Origin: Ruegeria sp. 6PALISEP08
GTDB taxonomy: Bacteria; Pseudomonadota; Alphaproteobacteria; Rhodobacterales; Rhodobacteraceae
DNA length: 64,000 nucleotides
Assembly: GCF_001238295.1 (NCBI RefSeq)
Contig: NZ_LGXZ01000015.1
Span: 43,400 to 107,399, forward strand
Reading direction: 5' to 3'
How positions within the stretch are numbered: the stretch's first letter is position 1; each line of letters begins with the position of its first letter. Made by a program: the position numbers and the translations under genes. Positions 34,226 through 43,086 of this stretch are shown one piece after another. A model generated the notes under the pieces. That model saw nothing but the letters and a program-made list of their open reading frames with translations, was not told the DNA's origin and did no database searches.

Positions 34226-34454
34226 TTTGGCCCCGTCATCGGCGGGTAAACCCGCCTGTGTATGTAGAGACAGGACATAGTCCTCCTTTGTTGCGCGCCG
34301 TGAAACCCCGGCGCCGGGGTACTAATAAGGTAACAAGCACCCCACGACATTTCAATGAAGGCCCCCCGGCCCCTCGCAGGAATGTGCCTTGGCGGCATCT
34401 GCAGGGGTACGCAAGACCTTGATAGACTCGGTCAGTATCTATATCTGACCGCTT
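34226..34454. other. Leader/promoter region between rsfS and leuC
   Basis: No gene. It holds several inverted repeats: GGCGGGT/ACCCGCC at 34241-34256, the perfect palindrome ACCCCGGCGCCGGGGT at 34303-34318, and GGTCAG/CTGACC at 34430-34450 around TATCTATAT. TTGATA at 34419 followed 17 bases later by TATCTG could be a plus-strand promoter. Divergent promoters for rsfS and leuC must be here. Confidence 0.45.
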
Positions 34455-34562
34455 ATGAGACCTCATACGGCCCCGAATATCGACCTGCAAGACCGCACGC
34501 GCCTGCGCGAACGGTTCTTTGGGGCCGCCCGCACGGTTCTGGCCCGCCTAGCCGCGGCCTAA
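34455..34562 (+). CDS. Possible small upstream ORF before leuC
   Basis: A 35-codon frame from ATG to [19 protein letters not shown], then a helix-forming end [15 protein letters not shown]. It ends 43 bases before leuC. It starts just downstream of a promoter-like TTGATA/TATCTG pair. It is not rich in Leu, Ile or Val runs, so it is not a standard attenuator leader peptide. It may be chance; comparison with relatives would decide. Confidence 0.3.
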   Translation: MRPHTAPNIDLQDRTRLRERFFGAARTVLARLAAA

Positions 34563-34605
34563 GCCAACTCGCCAGCCAATTCTCATTACATACGGGAGTG
34601 GACCA

Positions 34606-36009
34606 ATGTCCCCCAAAACACTCTATGACAAGATCTGGGATGCCCATGTCGCGCACGAAGCCGATGATGGCACCTGCCTGCTGTATATCGACCGCCATCT
34701 GGTACACGAAGTCACCAGCCCGCAGGCGTTCGAAGGCCTGCGCATGGCGGGCCGCAAGGTGCGCGCACCGGAAAAGACCATCGCCGTGCCGGACCACAAC
34801 GTTCCAACCACACCAGACCGCGTGAATGGGATCGAGAACCCGGAATCGCGCATTCAGGTAGAAGCGTTGGACAAGAACGCCAAGGATTTCGGCATTCACT
34901 ATTATCCGGTGAATGACGTGCGGCAGGGCATCGTGCACATTGTCGGCCCCGAGCAAGGCTGGACCCTGCCCGGCATGACCGTGGTCTGCGGCGACAGCCA
35001 CACGGCGACTCACGGCGCGTTTGGAGCGTTGGCCCACGGCATCGGGACGTCTGAAGTGGAACATGTTCTGGCCACCCAGACCCTGATCCAGAAGAAATCC
35101 AAGAATATGAAGGTGGAAATCACCGGTAAGCTGCAGCCGGGTGTGACTGCCAAGGATATCACTCTGGCCGTGATCGGCGAGACCGGCACCGCCGGCGGCA
35201 CCGGCTATGTCATCGAATATTGCGGCGAAGCGATCCGTGATCTGTCGATGGAAGGTCGGATGACCGTCTGCAACATGGCCATCGAAGGCGGCGCCCGCGC
35301 TGGCCTGATCGCACCGGATGAAACCACCTTTGAATATGTCAAAGGCCGCCCGCACGCCCCTAAAGGTGCCCAGTGGGAAGCTGCGATGGATTGGTGGAAG
35401 ACCCTGTTCACCGATGAAGGAGCGCATTTCGACAAAGTCATCACCCTGCGCGGTGAAGACATCGCGCCAGTCGTGACCTGGGGCACCAGCCCCGAGGATG
35501 TTCTGCCGATCACAGCGACCATCCCCCACCCGGAAGATTTCGAAGGCGGCAAGGTCGACGCGGCCCGACGTTCCATCGAATACATGGGTCTGGAAGCCGG
35601 CCAGAAGCTGAGCGACGTGGAAATCGACACTGTATTCATTGGTTCCTGCACTAATGGCCGCATCGAAGACCTGCGCGCCGCCGCAGAGATTCTGAAAGGC
35701 AAGAAGATCAAGGATGGGATGCGCGCCATGGTCGTGCCGGGTTCCGGTCTGGTCCGAGCACAGGCTGAGGAAGAAGGTCTGGCGGAAATCTTCAAAGAGG
35801 CAGGCTTTGAATGGCGTCTGGCCGGTTGTTCAATGTGTCTGGCGATGAACCCTGACCAGTTGCAACCGGGCGAGCGCTGTGCCGCGACCTCGAACCGCAA
35901 CTTCGAAGGCCGTCAAGGCCGCGGTGGACGGACCCATTTGCTGAGCCCGGCGATGGCTGCCGCAGCGGCAATCACAGGACGGCTGACAGACGTCCGTGAA
36001 TTGATGTAA
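34606..36009 (+). CDS. leuC: 3-isopropylmalate dehydratase large subunit
   Basis: The 467-residue aconitase-family subunit that isomerises 2- to 3-isopropylmalate in leucine synthesis. The family start [15 protein letters not shown] is present; [11 protein letters not shown] forms part of the active site; the 4Fe-4S ligands are Cys in [14 protein letters not shown] and the pair in [13 protein letters not shown]. It needs LeuD, encoded 626 bases downstream after a small membrane-protein gene. Confidence 0.97.
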   Translation: MSPKTLYDKIWDAHVAHEADDGTCLLYIDRHLVHEVTSPQAFEGLRMAGRKVRAPEKTIAVPDHNVPTTPDRVNGIENPESRIQVEALDKNAKDFGIHYYPVNDVRQGIVHIVGPEQGWTLPGMTVVCGDSHTATHGAFGALAHGIGTSEVEHVLATQTLIQKKSKNMKVEITGKLQPGVTAKDITLAVIGETGTAGGTGYVIEYCGEAIRDLSMEGRMTVCNMAIEGGARAGLIAPDETTFEYVKGRPHAPKGAQWEAAMDWWKTLFTDEGAHFDKVITLRGEDIAPVVTWGTSPEDVLPITATIPHPEDFEGGKVDAARRSIEYMGLEAGQKLSDVEIDTVFIGSCTNGRIEDLRAAAEILKGKKIKDGMRAMVVPGSGLVRAQAEEEGLAEIFKEAGFEWRLAGCSMCLAMNPDQLQPGERCAATSNRNFEGRQGRGGRTHLLSPAMAAAAAITGRLTDVRELM

Positions 36010-36046
36010 GGTGCCCTCATATCTAGATATTTGAGGGATTGAAGAA

Positions 36047-36592
36047 ATGAGTGACTGGATTAAATGGCTTTTGCTGGGACTTCTGTCCATAGCGTTCGGC
36101 ATCTTTGCCCTGGGCAATGCCATTGCGGCTTCGATTGCCGTGACAGTGGTGACCGGCGCGTTGTTGCTGGTTGCAGGGGCGATGCAAGTGGTCGGCGGAT
36201 TTACCGTCGAAGGCACGGGCAACAAGATTCTGTCACTCATCATGGGTGCGGTCATGCTGTTTCTGGGCTGGTCCTTTCTGGATCACCCTCTGCAGGGCAC
36301 ACTGACCTTGGCGACCGTGATGCTGATCCTGTTTATGGCAGGCGGCATCGCACGGGTCATCCTGTCGTTCCAGATGAAAGGAACGCAGTTTTTCTGGCCT
36401 ACGATGATCTCGGGCATCTTGTCGATCATCCTCGCAGGCATCATCTGGTCTTATGCAAGCAGCGAACCTACAGCTCTGCTGAGTTTGCTGGGAATCCTGC
36501 TGGGAATCGAGATGTTGTTCAACGGGTTCGGATTGGTCTTCATGGCGCTCTTCGTCAAGAACGCACCCAAAGGCGAAACGAAAGAAGCTTAA
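36047..36592 (+). CDS. HdeD/DUF308 family membrane protein
   Basis: A 181-residue protein with six predicted transmembrane helices in three similar pairs, as in acid-resistance membrane protein HdeD. Characteristic Gly-rich helix starts are LLLGLLSIAFGIFALGNA and SGILSIILAGIIW. It lies 37 bases after leuC and 42 before leuD on the same strand, so it is probably co-transcribed with them, though a link with leucine synthesis is not apparent. The C-terminus is charged. Confidence 0.88.
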   Translation: MSDWIKWLLLGLLSIAFGIFALGNAIAASIAVTVVTGALLLVAGAMQVVGGFTVEGTGNKILSLIMGAVMLFLGWSFLDHPLQGTLTLATVMLILFMAGGIARVILSFQMKGTQFFWPTMISGILSIILAGIIWSYASSEPTALLSLLGILLGIEMLFNGFGLVFMALFVKNAPKGETKEA

Positions 36593-36634
36593 ACGCGGGA
36601 TACGGGCGCGGCCCTCTCTCGCAGGAGTGTAAAC

Positions 36635-37240
36635 ATGGAAAAGTTTGACAAAGTCCACGGGGTGGCCGCCCCAATGCCGCTGATCAATATCGACACCGAT
36701 ATGATCATCCCAAAAGTGCACCTGAAAACCATCAAGCGAACCGGTCTTGGCGTCGTGCTGTTTGATGAGATGCGCTATCACGATGACGGGCAGGAGAACG
36801 AAGAGTTCATCCTGAACAAGCCTGCTTATCGTGAGGCCGAGATTCTGGTTGCTGGTGACAATTTCGGCTGTGGCTCATCGCGCGAGCACGCGCCTTGGGC
36901 AATCAAGGATTTCGGCATCAAGGTGGTGATCTCGACCAGCTTTGCCGACATCTTCTTCAACAACTGCTTCAAGAACGGAATCCTGCCCATCGTGGTCGAG
37001 GAAGAACATCATGCAGTTCTGATGGAAGACGCACATAAAGGCGAAAACGCCCGAATAACCGTGCATCTGGAAGATCAGCAGATCACCACCTCGGATGGCG
37101 TTGTCATCGAGTTCGACGTCGATCCGCACCGCAAGCACTGCTTGCTGAACGGTTTGGACGATATCGGCCTGACGATGGAAAAAGATCATCACATCGACAA
37201 TTTCGAAGATCACGCCAGTCAGGCCCGTCCCTGGGTGTGA
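36635..37240 (+). CDS. leuD: 3-isopropylmalate dehydratase small subunit
   Basis: The 201-residue small subunit of isopropylmalate isomerase. Family motifs are [29 protein letters not shown] and [12 protein letters not shown]; the start [13 protein letters not shown] is typical of alphaproteobacteria. The ribosome site GCAGGAG lies upstream. Confidence 0.97.
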   Translation: MEKFDKVHGVAAPMPLINIDTDMIIPKVHLKTIKRTGLGVVLFDEMRYHDDGQENEEFILNKPAYREAEILVAGDNFGCGSSREHAPWAIKDFGIKVVISTSFADIFFNNCFKNGILPIVVEEEHHAVLMEDAHKGENARITVHLEDQQITTSDGVVIEFDVDPHRKHCLLNGLDDIGLTMEKDHHIDNFEDHASQARPWV

Positions 37241-37573
37241 TTCTGGGGGCGAATCTGTGGACACTCAACCTAACGGGGTCGCTGCGGCGACCTCGCTCTC
37301 GTTCTTGGGGTTGATTTTTGCAAAACCACAACATGTAGGTATCACATTGAGATACACGTCGGATTTGCGTCCGAATTGATGCAATCTCGCACCAGTTGCG
37401 CCATCATTTTGCCCGAAATCACGTGTTTTCTGCCCCCTGTCTTGAGCGAAATGCCGCTTGTCGTCCATGTTGGCGCTAAAGAGGCATCCGTCACAAAGAC
37501 GCGAGGAGACGGGCACAAGTTGGATTCAGGTCGGCAAAGATCGACTGGTTCGGTTTGAAAAAGGGTTCGGATT
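37241..37573. other. Intergenic region between leuD and a membrane-protein gene
   Basis: 333 bases without a supported gene. A short imperfect repeat, GTATC/GATAC at 37339-37355, is the only structure I noticed. There is no clear terminator for leuD. Reading frames here have no protein-like character. Confidence 0.5.
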
Positions 37574-38404
37574 GTGATTGCACGCACAACAGGGGCGGCG
37601 ATACGCGGAGTACTTGTAGCACTGATGGTGCTGACACCCGCGTTGTACCTGCCTGTATCATCGACGAACGGGACCGAGATTCTGGTCTTTCTCGCGATCC
37701 TCGCGTTCCTTCTGACGTTTGCGGAATACAATTCCGCCTTTCCCAGCTTTATCGAATTTCGCGACGCACCACCGGTGAATCGCCTTCGGTTTGTTGGACT
37801 GATGTCGATGGTCACGTTCCTGACTTTGATCTGTAAAAATGGCTACACGCCGACCGATCTGACCTCATTTGCATATGGTGTCGGTCTGGCCGTCGCAAAT
37901 GTAGCAGATTTCCCCTATTCTCCGGTTCGTTTGGTTGTGTTGATGTTGCCTGCGGATGCCGGTCACACACTGATCGAACTGGTGCGGATTACGGCCAGCG
38001 TAGCCTATGTAGCTGCTCTGGTAACAGTTGCCAGCTTTGCCTATGCGGTTAAGGTCCGCGGATGGCCCACCGGGAACGGGGCCTTCAATGTCTGGACGAA
38101 TCTGCCACTCTTTGATCCCACCAAAGGCGGAGACGTTGTGACACGCCTGCAACGGGATGGCCGTCTGAACATCTGCATCGGTATTCTGCTGCCCTTCCTT
38201 ATTCCGGCCGTTATCAAACTCGTCAGCAGCATGGTTGCTCCGATCTCACTCAGCAACCCGCAGACGCTTATCTGGACCATGTGCGCATGGGCCTTTCTGC
38301 CAGCCAGCATGATCATGCGTGGCGTGGCGACTCTGCGTATTGCGGGGCTGATAGTGGAAAAACGCCGCGCCTATTCAACAAGCGAGACGACGCAGACTGC
38401 ATGA
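37574..38404 (+). CDS. Six-helix membrane protein of unknown function
   Basis: A 276-residue inner-membrane protein starting with GTG at 37574. Hydrophobic helices are at about 8-28, 34-52, 70-88, 122-150, 205-225 and 233-255. The loop between helices four and five holds a conserved-looking GWPTGNGAFNVWTNLPLFDPT. No family is recognised. Its stop overlaps the start of the following nuclease-like gene (ATGA), so the two are translated together. Confidence 0.75.
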   Translation: MIARTTGAAIRGVLVALMVLTPALYLPVSSTNGTEILVFLAILAFLLTFAEYNSAFPSFIEFRDAPPVNRLRFVGLMSMVTFLTLICKNGYTPTDLTSFAYGVGLAVANVADFPYSPVRLVVLMLPADAGHTLIELVRITASVAYVAALVTVASFAYAVKVRGWPTGNGAFNVWTNLPLFDPTKGGDVVTRLQRDGRLNICIGILLPFLIPAVIKLVSSMVAPISLSNPQTLIWTMCAWAFLPASMIMRGVATLRIAGLIVEKRRAYSTSETTQTA

Positions 38405-39429
38405 TCCGCGCATTGGTTCTGCTTCTGCTGCCCTTGGCAGCACAGGCAGACATCTTACGTATCGCCACCTACAATACCGAGCTCAGCCGAAAAGGCCCTG
38501 CATTGTTGTTGCGCGACATTGAGCGCGATGACAGTCAGGTTCTGGCCGTCATCGACGTTATCGCGGCAGCCCATCCTGACGTTATCGCCCTACAGGGTAT
38601 CGATTGGGACATGGAGGGCGCGGCTCTCAACGATCTGGCCAACAAACTGCGCGCCGCAGGTTTGGATTATGGCTATCATTTCTCTGCGCAACCCAATGCG
38701 GGTCTCGAAACATCGCTGGATTTGGACGGAGATGGCCGAACTCAAGGCCCCGGCGACGCGCAGGGTTGGGGCCAGTTCACGGGCCAAGGTGGGCTGGCGG
38801 TTCTGTCCCGCTATGAAATCGTCAGCAAAGAAGTTCAGGATTTTTCCGATCTGCTTTGGCAGGATCTTCCGGGGGCTGATCTGCCCCGGGTAGATGGGCA
38901 ACCCTTTCTGTCCAAGGATGCGCAATCAGTTCAGCGTTTGTCCTCGACCGCGCATTGGGTGGTGCCGGTCAAAACCCCATGGGGGCGGATCAACCTGATG
39001 ACTTTTCACGCCGCCCCGCCAGTTTTCGACGGGCCCGAGGACCGCAATGGTCTGCGCAACCGGGATGAGATCCGGTTCTGGTCCGTCCTTCTGAACGGTG
39101 ATCTGGGGCCAGCGCCCGCAGGGCCTTTCGCTATCGCCGGGGACGCCAATCTCGACCCTTTGCGCGGTGAGGGGCACAAGCAGGCCATCCACGCTCTGCT
39201 CTCTCATCCCAATGTGCAGGATCCGCGCCCGACAGACCCGTCAGGTTCCTCCGCAACCGTCGAATGGAAAACTACAGGAGAGATGCGCGTTGATTATGTC
39301 TTGCCGTCCAGGGATCTGCGCGTTGTTGGCTCCGGGGTTGTGTGGCCCGATGAAAGCAGTGCGCTGTTTGACAGCGCCCAGCGCGCCAGCAGACACCGTC
39401 TGGTCTGGGTTGATATCACGTTACCCTAA
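38401..39429 (+). CDS. Exported endonuclease/exonuclease/phosphatase family protein
   Basis: A 342-residue protein with a signal peptide (ALVLLLLPLAAQA) and an EEP fold: RIATYNTELSRKG, DVIALQGIDWDMEG, INLMTFHAAPPVFDGPEDRNG, AIAGDANLDPLRGEG, MRVDYVLPS and a final SRHRLVWVDI. The usual catalytic Glu of LQE reads LQG, and the H-to-phosphate NFHL region reads TFHA, but the GDxN and SDH-like (SRHR) motifs are mostly in place. It could act on nucleic acids, lipids or sugar phosphates in the periplasm. It is coupled to the membrane-protein gene. Confidence 0.82.
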   Translation: MIRALVLLLLPLAAQADILRIATYNTELSRKGPALLLRDIERDDSQVLAVIDVIAAAHPDVIALQGIDWDMEGAALNDLANKLRAAGLDYGYHFSAQPNAGLETSLDLDGDGRTQGPGDAQGWGQFTGQGGLAVLSRYEIVSKEVQDFSDLLWQDLPGADLPRVDGQPFLSKDAQSVQRLSSTAHWVVPVKTPWGRINLMTFHAAPPVFDGPEDRNGLRNRDEIRFWSVLLNGDLGPAPAGPFAIAGDANLDPLRGEGHKQAIHALLSHPNVQDPRPTDPSGSSATVEWKTTGEMRVDYVLPSRDLRVVGSGVVWPDESSALFDSAQRASRHRLVWVDITLP

Positions 39430-40329
39430 AGCATCGCCCGCATTTGCGATCGCAGACAGAGATGCAACAGTTTCAGTTGGGATCGCAGTGCGCATGGCAT
39501 CATCCAAATCGGTCTGAACCACCGGATCAAGCAGGTCTGCCAAATGGGCACCATCCAATTGATGCGGCATCTGCCACAGGTATCGCATCTCGATCAGATG
39601 CGGGGCCATGGACCAGAACGGGCGGGCCAATTGCAACGGCCACCATTGCATCGGCTTCACGGCAATAGGCCGCCCGATAACGCGCGACAGCGATTGTGCG
39701 ATCTGCGTTCCGGTCAGAGTGTATCCTTCAAACGGAACATCACAAAACCGGGGCAACTCTCTGCGCATCTCGGCCAGCGCGACGGCGGCGCGGGACAGAT
39801 CGGGCAAGTAGGCCCAGGCATGCAGTGCCTCGGGGTTGCCGGGATAGATCAACTGGTTGCGCGCCAGGCGTTTGATCATGACCTGATCGAACCAGTTGCC
39901 TGACGCCTTTGTGTCAATGAAATCCCCTGCACGCAGGATGATGGTGCGAACACTTGAGGCACGATACGCCTCTTCCATCTCAATTCGGATACGCCCAAGC
40001 GAATTGGTGGCCAGATGCGGCGTTTCACCTGACCAAGGGCTTGGAGTGTCGTTTCCGAACACATAGACATTGCCCGGAAGCAACACGGTTGCACGCGCGC
40101 GTGTCGCGGCATCAATCACGAGTCGCGTCAAGTTTGGTACATCTTTGGCCCAGTTTGGATAGGCCGGATTCCACCCGTTCACGATGACGTCCACCCCACG
40201 TGCCGCCTGCGCAAGTGTGTCAGAGCCACGGCTGAACACCCGCACCTCCCATCCTGCGGCCTGAAAAGCCAGCCTGGCATTGCGCCCGAAACGGCCCGAT
40301 GCACCCAGTATCAATGCTGTTTGTGTCAT
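39421..40329 (-). CDS. NAD(P)-dependent epimerase/dehydratase family protein
   Basis: A 302-residue extended SDR. The N-terminal Rossmann loop is LILGASGRFGRN; later segments include VLLPGNVYVFGND and AWAYLPDLSRAAVALAE, an NmrA/epimerase-like pattern. The canonical YxxxK catalytic pair is not obvious, so the reaction is unclear. Its 3' end overlaps the convergent EEP gene by nine bases. It is divergent from a LysR regulator with operator-like repeats between them, so it is the likely target of that regulator. Confidence 0.82.
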   Translation of the reverse strand: MTQTALILGASGRFGRNARLAFQAAGWEVRVFSRGSDTLAQAARGVDVIVNGWNPAYPNWAKDVPNLTRLVIDAATRARATVLLPGNVYVFGNDTPSPWSGETPHLATNSLGRIRIEMEEAYRASSVRTIILRAGDFIDTKASGNWFDQVMIKRLARNQLIYPGNPEALHAWAYLPDLSRAAVALAEMRRELPRFCDVPFEGYTLTGTQIAQSLSRVIGRPIAVKPMQWWPLQLARPFWSMAPHLIEMRYLWQMPHQLDGAHLADLLDPVVQTDLDDAMRTAIPTETVASLSAIANAGDALG

Positions 40330-40359
40330 GGCGACCTCCTGTCCAGAGGCAATCTACCC

Positions 40360-40415
40360 ATTCATTTTACATAATGAATTGCCGCTGAGCGCAGAATATG
40401 TATTCATTTCTGAAT
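40360..40415. promoter_or_regulatory. Two LysR-type operator repeats
   Basis: Two related inverted repeats in the divergent intergenic region: ATTCATT/AATGAAT at 40360-40379 and ATTCA/TGAAT at 40402-40415. Both use the same half-site ATTCA. The second overlaps the LysR start codon, which suggests autorepression; the first is placed to activate or repress the epimerase gene. Confidence 0.6.
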
Positions 40416-41307
40416 GGATAAAGCTCTGACACACGCGGACTGGTCCCTGATCCAAAGCTTTCTGGCCGTAGCCGAAACAGGTTCTCTGTCTGCAGCGGCC
40501 CGACACCTGGATCGCAGCCAGCCCACATTGGGACGACAGGTCCAAAGCCTTGAAGACGCGTTGGGCGTATCCCTGTTCGATCGACACGCGCGCGGGCTGA
40601 AACTCAGCGCGGCGGGCGCGCAGCTTTTGCCCATGGCGCAACAAATGCACAGCGCCATGACCGCGTTCAGCCTTGCCGCCGCCGGGCAATCCCAGCAATT
40701 GGAAGGCTCTGTCCGGATCACCGCATCCGTCTTTGTGTCGCATCACCTGCTGCCCCCAATCCTTGCGGACATCCGCAGGAAAGAACCGTCCATTCAGCTT
40801 GAGCTGGTCGCCACCGACACAACCGAGAACCTTCTGTACCGCGAGGCGGACATTGCGGTGCGCATGTATCGCCCGGCCCAGATGGACATCATTTCCCGCC
40901 ATCTGGGAGAGGTGCCCCTGTGTTTTTGTGCGGCCAAATCCTATCTGGACCGAAAAGGACGCCCCAAAACCCCAGAGGAACTCTTCGCGCATGACCTGGT
41001 TGGCTTTGATGCCAACCAAGACATCATCAAAGCCATGCGCGAAAAGGGATGGCCCGCCAGCCGTGACAGTTTCACCACCCGCTGCGATCTGCAAAGCGCC
41101 TATTGGGAACTGATCCGAGCTGGTTGCGGCATCGGGTTCAGCCAGATACAGGTGGCCGCGGCTGATCCGGTGGTTGAGATTCTGCCACTTGATGTGGACA
41201 TTCCGGTTCTACCGGTCTGGTTGGCCGCTCCACAGGCCATGCGCCAGACCCCGCGCATTCGCAGGGTCTGGGATCTTCTGGTTGAGGGTCTCAAAGCCAG
41301 TCTTTGA
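40414..41307 (+). CDS. LysR family transcriptional regulator
   Basis: A 297-residue LysR regulator. The winged HTH spans about 8-66 (FLAVAETGSLSAAARHLDRS, then PTLGRQVQSLEDALG and LFDRHARGLKLSAAG). The C-terminal periplasmic-binding-like effector domain spans about 95-295. It is divergent from the epimerase gene and probably controls it. The effector is unknown. Confidence 0.93.
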   Translation: MDKALTHADWSLIQSFLAVAETGSLSAAARHLDRSQPTLGRQVQSLEDALGVSLFDRHARGLKLSAAGAQLLPMAQQMHSAMTAFSLAAAGQSQQLEGSVRITASVFVSHHLLPPILADIRRKEPSIQLELVATDTTENLLYREADIAVRMYRPAQMDIISRHLGEVPLCFCAAKSYLDRKGRPKTPEELFAHDLVGFDANQDIIKAMREKGWPASRDSFTTRCDLQSAYWELIRAGCGIGFSQIQVAAADPVVEILPLDVDIPVLPVWLAAPQAMRQTPRIRRVWDLLVEGLKASL

Positions 41308-41310
41308 AAC

Positions 41311-41838
41311 TCAAAGCGGCCCTGTATAGGTCCCGCGCGCAGGGTAGTTGTTGCCCAGCGTGAACTTCAGGCCACCGGCAATATCCGACATGGACGGGCG
41401 TCCAAACGGCGTGGTCTGCTGCCACGCGTAATAAAGCGTTTGGTCGGGCGCGATATAGAAATGACCGGGCTCTGCGAAAAGATCGGGTTCTGCACTGCCT
41501 TCACGCTTGGTCGAGACGTTCAGCCCCCAATCCTCACGCGCTTCTGCCAACGGCAAGCTGTGACCCACACGAAGTCGGGTCGCCCCGGCTTTCTCAGCGG
41601 TTTCGGCGGCACGTTCGGCGGTATCTGTCGTGATCATGATGACCTCGACACCCAGCGCCGCAAAATCGTCCAGCGCCGCTTCGACCTCGGTCATCTGTTT
41701 GATACAGATCGGACAATGCAGCCCGCGATATTGAATCACCAGCGTCCCGTTTTCGCCCTTGTCCGCCTCAAGATCGAAGCTGCCATGCGCCACGGTTTCG
41801 ATTTTCAGCGCAGGAACCGGATTTCCAGGTGTCAGCAT
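41311..41838 (-). CDS. Redoxin/AhpC-TSA domain thiol protein
   Basis: A 175-residue thioredoxin-fold protein of the peroxiredoxin-like group. The active-site region RGLHCPICIKQM has a Cys-x-x-Cys pair, followed by EVIMITTDTAERA and GHFYIAPDQTLYYAWQ. It lacks the PxxxTxxC motif of true peroxiredoxins in standard form, so a disulfide reductase role is also possible. It is a single gene, convergent with lysR and divergent from leuB. Confidence 0.83.
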   Translation of the reverse strand: MLTPGNPVPALKIETVAHGSFDLEADKGENGTLVIQYRGLHCPICIKQMTEVEAALDDFAALGVEVIMITTDTAERAAETAEKAGATRLRVGHSLPLAEAREDWGLNVSTKREGSAEPDLFAEPGHFYIAPDQTLYYAWQQTTPFGRPSMSDIAGGLKFTLGNNYPARGTYTGPL

Positions 41839-41929
41839 GTATTTTCCTCGTGTTTTGACGGGTTCGTCTCATTGACCCGATGCAACGCAGACGCTAGGCC
41901 CTGTGCAACAAAACGCAAGGAGACCCTTC

Positions 41930-43033
41930 ATGTCCAACCCCTCGCTCCTCATCCTGCCCGGAGACGGAATTGGCCCGGAAGTTATGGCCGAAGTGCGCAG
42001 AATCATCGATTGGTTCGGCACCAATCGCGGTATTCAATTTGACGTGAGCGAGGATCTGGTCGGCGGTGCGGCCTATGACGCCCACGGCAAGCCCCTGTCT
42101 GATGAGACGATGGCCAAAGCGCAAGAGGTTGACGCCGTGCTGCTGGGTGCCGTTGGCGGTCCGAAATACGACGATCTGGATTTCAGCCTGAAGCCCGAGC
42201 GCGGCCTGCTGCGCCTGCGCAAGGAAATGGACCTGTATTCGAATCTGCGCCCGGCCCAATGCTTTGACGCGCTGGCCGATTTCTCGTCGCTGAAAAAAGA
42301 CATTGTCGCCGGTCTGGATATCATGATCGTGCGCGAGCTGACCTCGGGCGTCTATTTCGGCGAGCCGCGCGGCATCTTTGAAGAAGGCAACGAACGCGTC
42401 GGCATCAACACCCAGCGTTACACCGAATCCGAAATCGAACGCGCCGCGCGCTCGGCCTTTGAACTGGCGATGCGCCGGAACAAAAAACTGTGCTCGATGG
42501 AAAAAGCCAACGTTATGGAATCGGGCATCCTGTGGCGCGAGGTGGTTAACCGCGTTGCTGCCGATTACCCCGAAGTCGAGCTGAGCCATATGTACGCCGA
42601 TAACGGTGCCATGCAGCTGGTGCGCGCACCTAAGCAATTCGACGTCATTCTGACCGACAACCTGTTCGGCGACATCCTGTCCGACTGCGCCGCGATGCTG
42701 ACCGGCTCGCTGGGGATGCTGCCGTCGGCCTCGCTGGGTGCACCGATGGCCAATGGCCGACCCAAGGCGATGTACGAACCGGTCCACGGTTCCGCGCCTG
42801 ATATCACGGGTCAGGGCAAAGCCAATCCGATCGCCTGTATCCTCAGCTTTGCTATGGCGCTGCGCTACAGTTTTGATCAAGGCGAAGAGGCAAACCGCCT
42901 GGAAGCCGCGATCGAGAAAGTTCTGGCTGATGGTGTCCGCACCGCCGACCTGCTGGCGGATGAAGGCGTTACACCGGTTTCGACCACCGAAATGGGTGAT
43001 GCAATCCTGGCGGCTTTGGATTCCAGCGTCTAA
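41930..43033 (+). CDS. leuB: 3-isopropylmalate dehydrogenase
   Basis: A 367-residue decarboxylating dehydrogenase giving 4-methyl-2-oxopentanoate in leucine synthesis. Motifs include [56 protein letters not shown] and [12 protein letters not shown]. The start at 41930 has an AAGGAGA site eight bases upstream; an ATG nine codons earlier lacks one. It lies 4.7 kb from leuD rather than next to it. Confidence 0.97.
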   Translation: MSNPSLLILPGDGIGPEVMAEVRRIIDWFGTNRGIQFDVSEDLVGGAAYDAHGKPLSDETMAKAQEVDAVLLGAVGGPKYDDLDFSLKPERGLLRLRKEMDLYSNLRPAQCFDALADFSSLKKDIVAGLDIMIVRELTSGVYFGEPRGIFEEGNERVGINTQRYTESEIERAARSAFELAMRRNKKLCSMEKANVMESGILWREVVNRVAADYPEVELSHMYADNGAMQLVRAPKQFDVILTDNLFGDILSDCAAMLTGSLGMLPSASLGAPMANGRPKAMYEPVHGSAPDITGQGKANPIACILSFAMALRYSFDQGEEANRLEAAIEKVLADGVRTADLLADEGVTPVSTTEMGDAILAALDSSV

Positions 43034-43054
43034 GTTACGCAAGAAACGAATGAC

Positions 43055-43083
43055 AAAATGCGGTGCCCAGTGCACCGCATTTT
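43055..43083. terminator. Bidirectional intrinsic terminator
   Basis: Stem AAAATGCGGTGC / GCACCGCATTTT with a short loop and a T run, between the convergent leuB and penicillin-binding protein genes. Confidence 0.9.
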
Positions 43084-43086
43084 TAG

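Noticed and set aside
37265..37516. Minus-strand frame of 83 codons in the gap after leuD
   Set aside because: No ribosome site, no domain and an amino acid mix unlike neighbouring genes.
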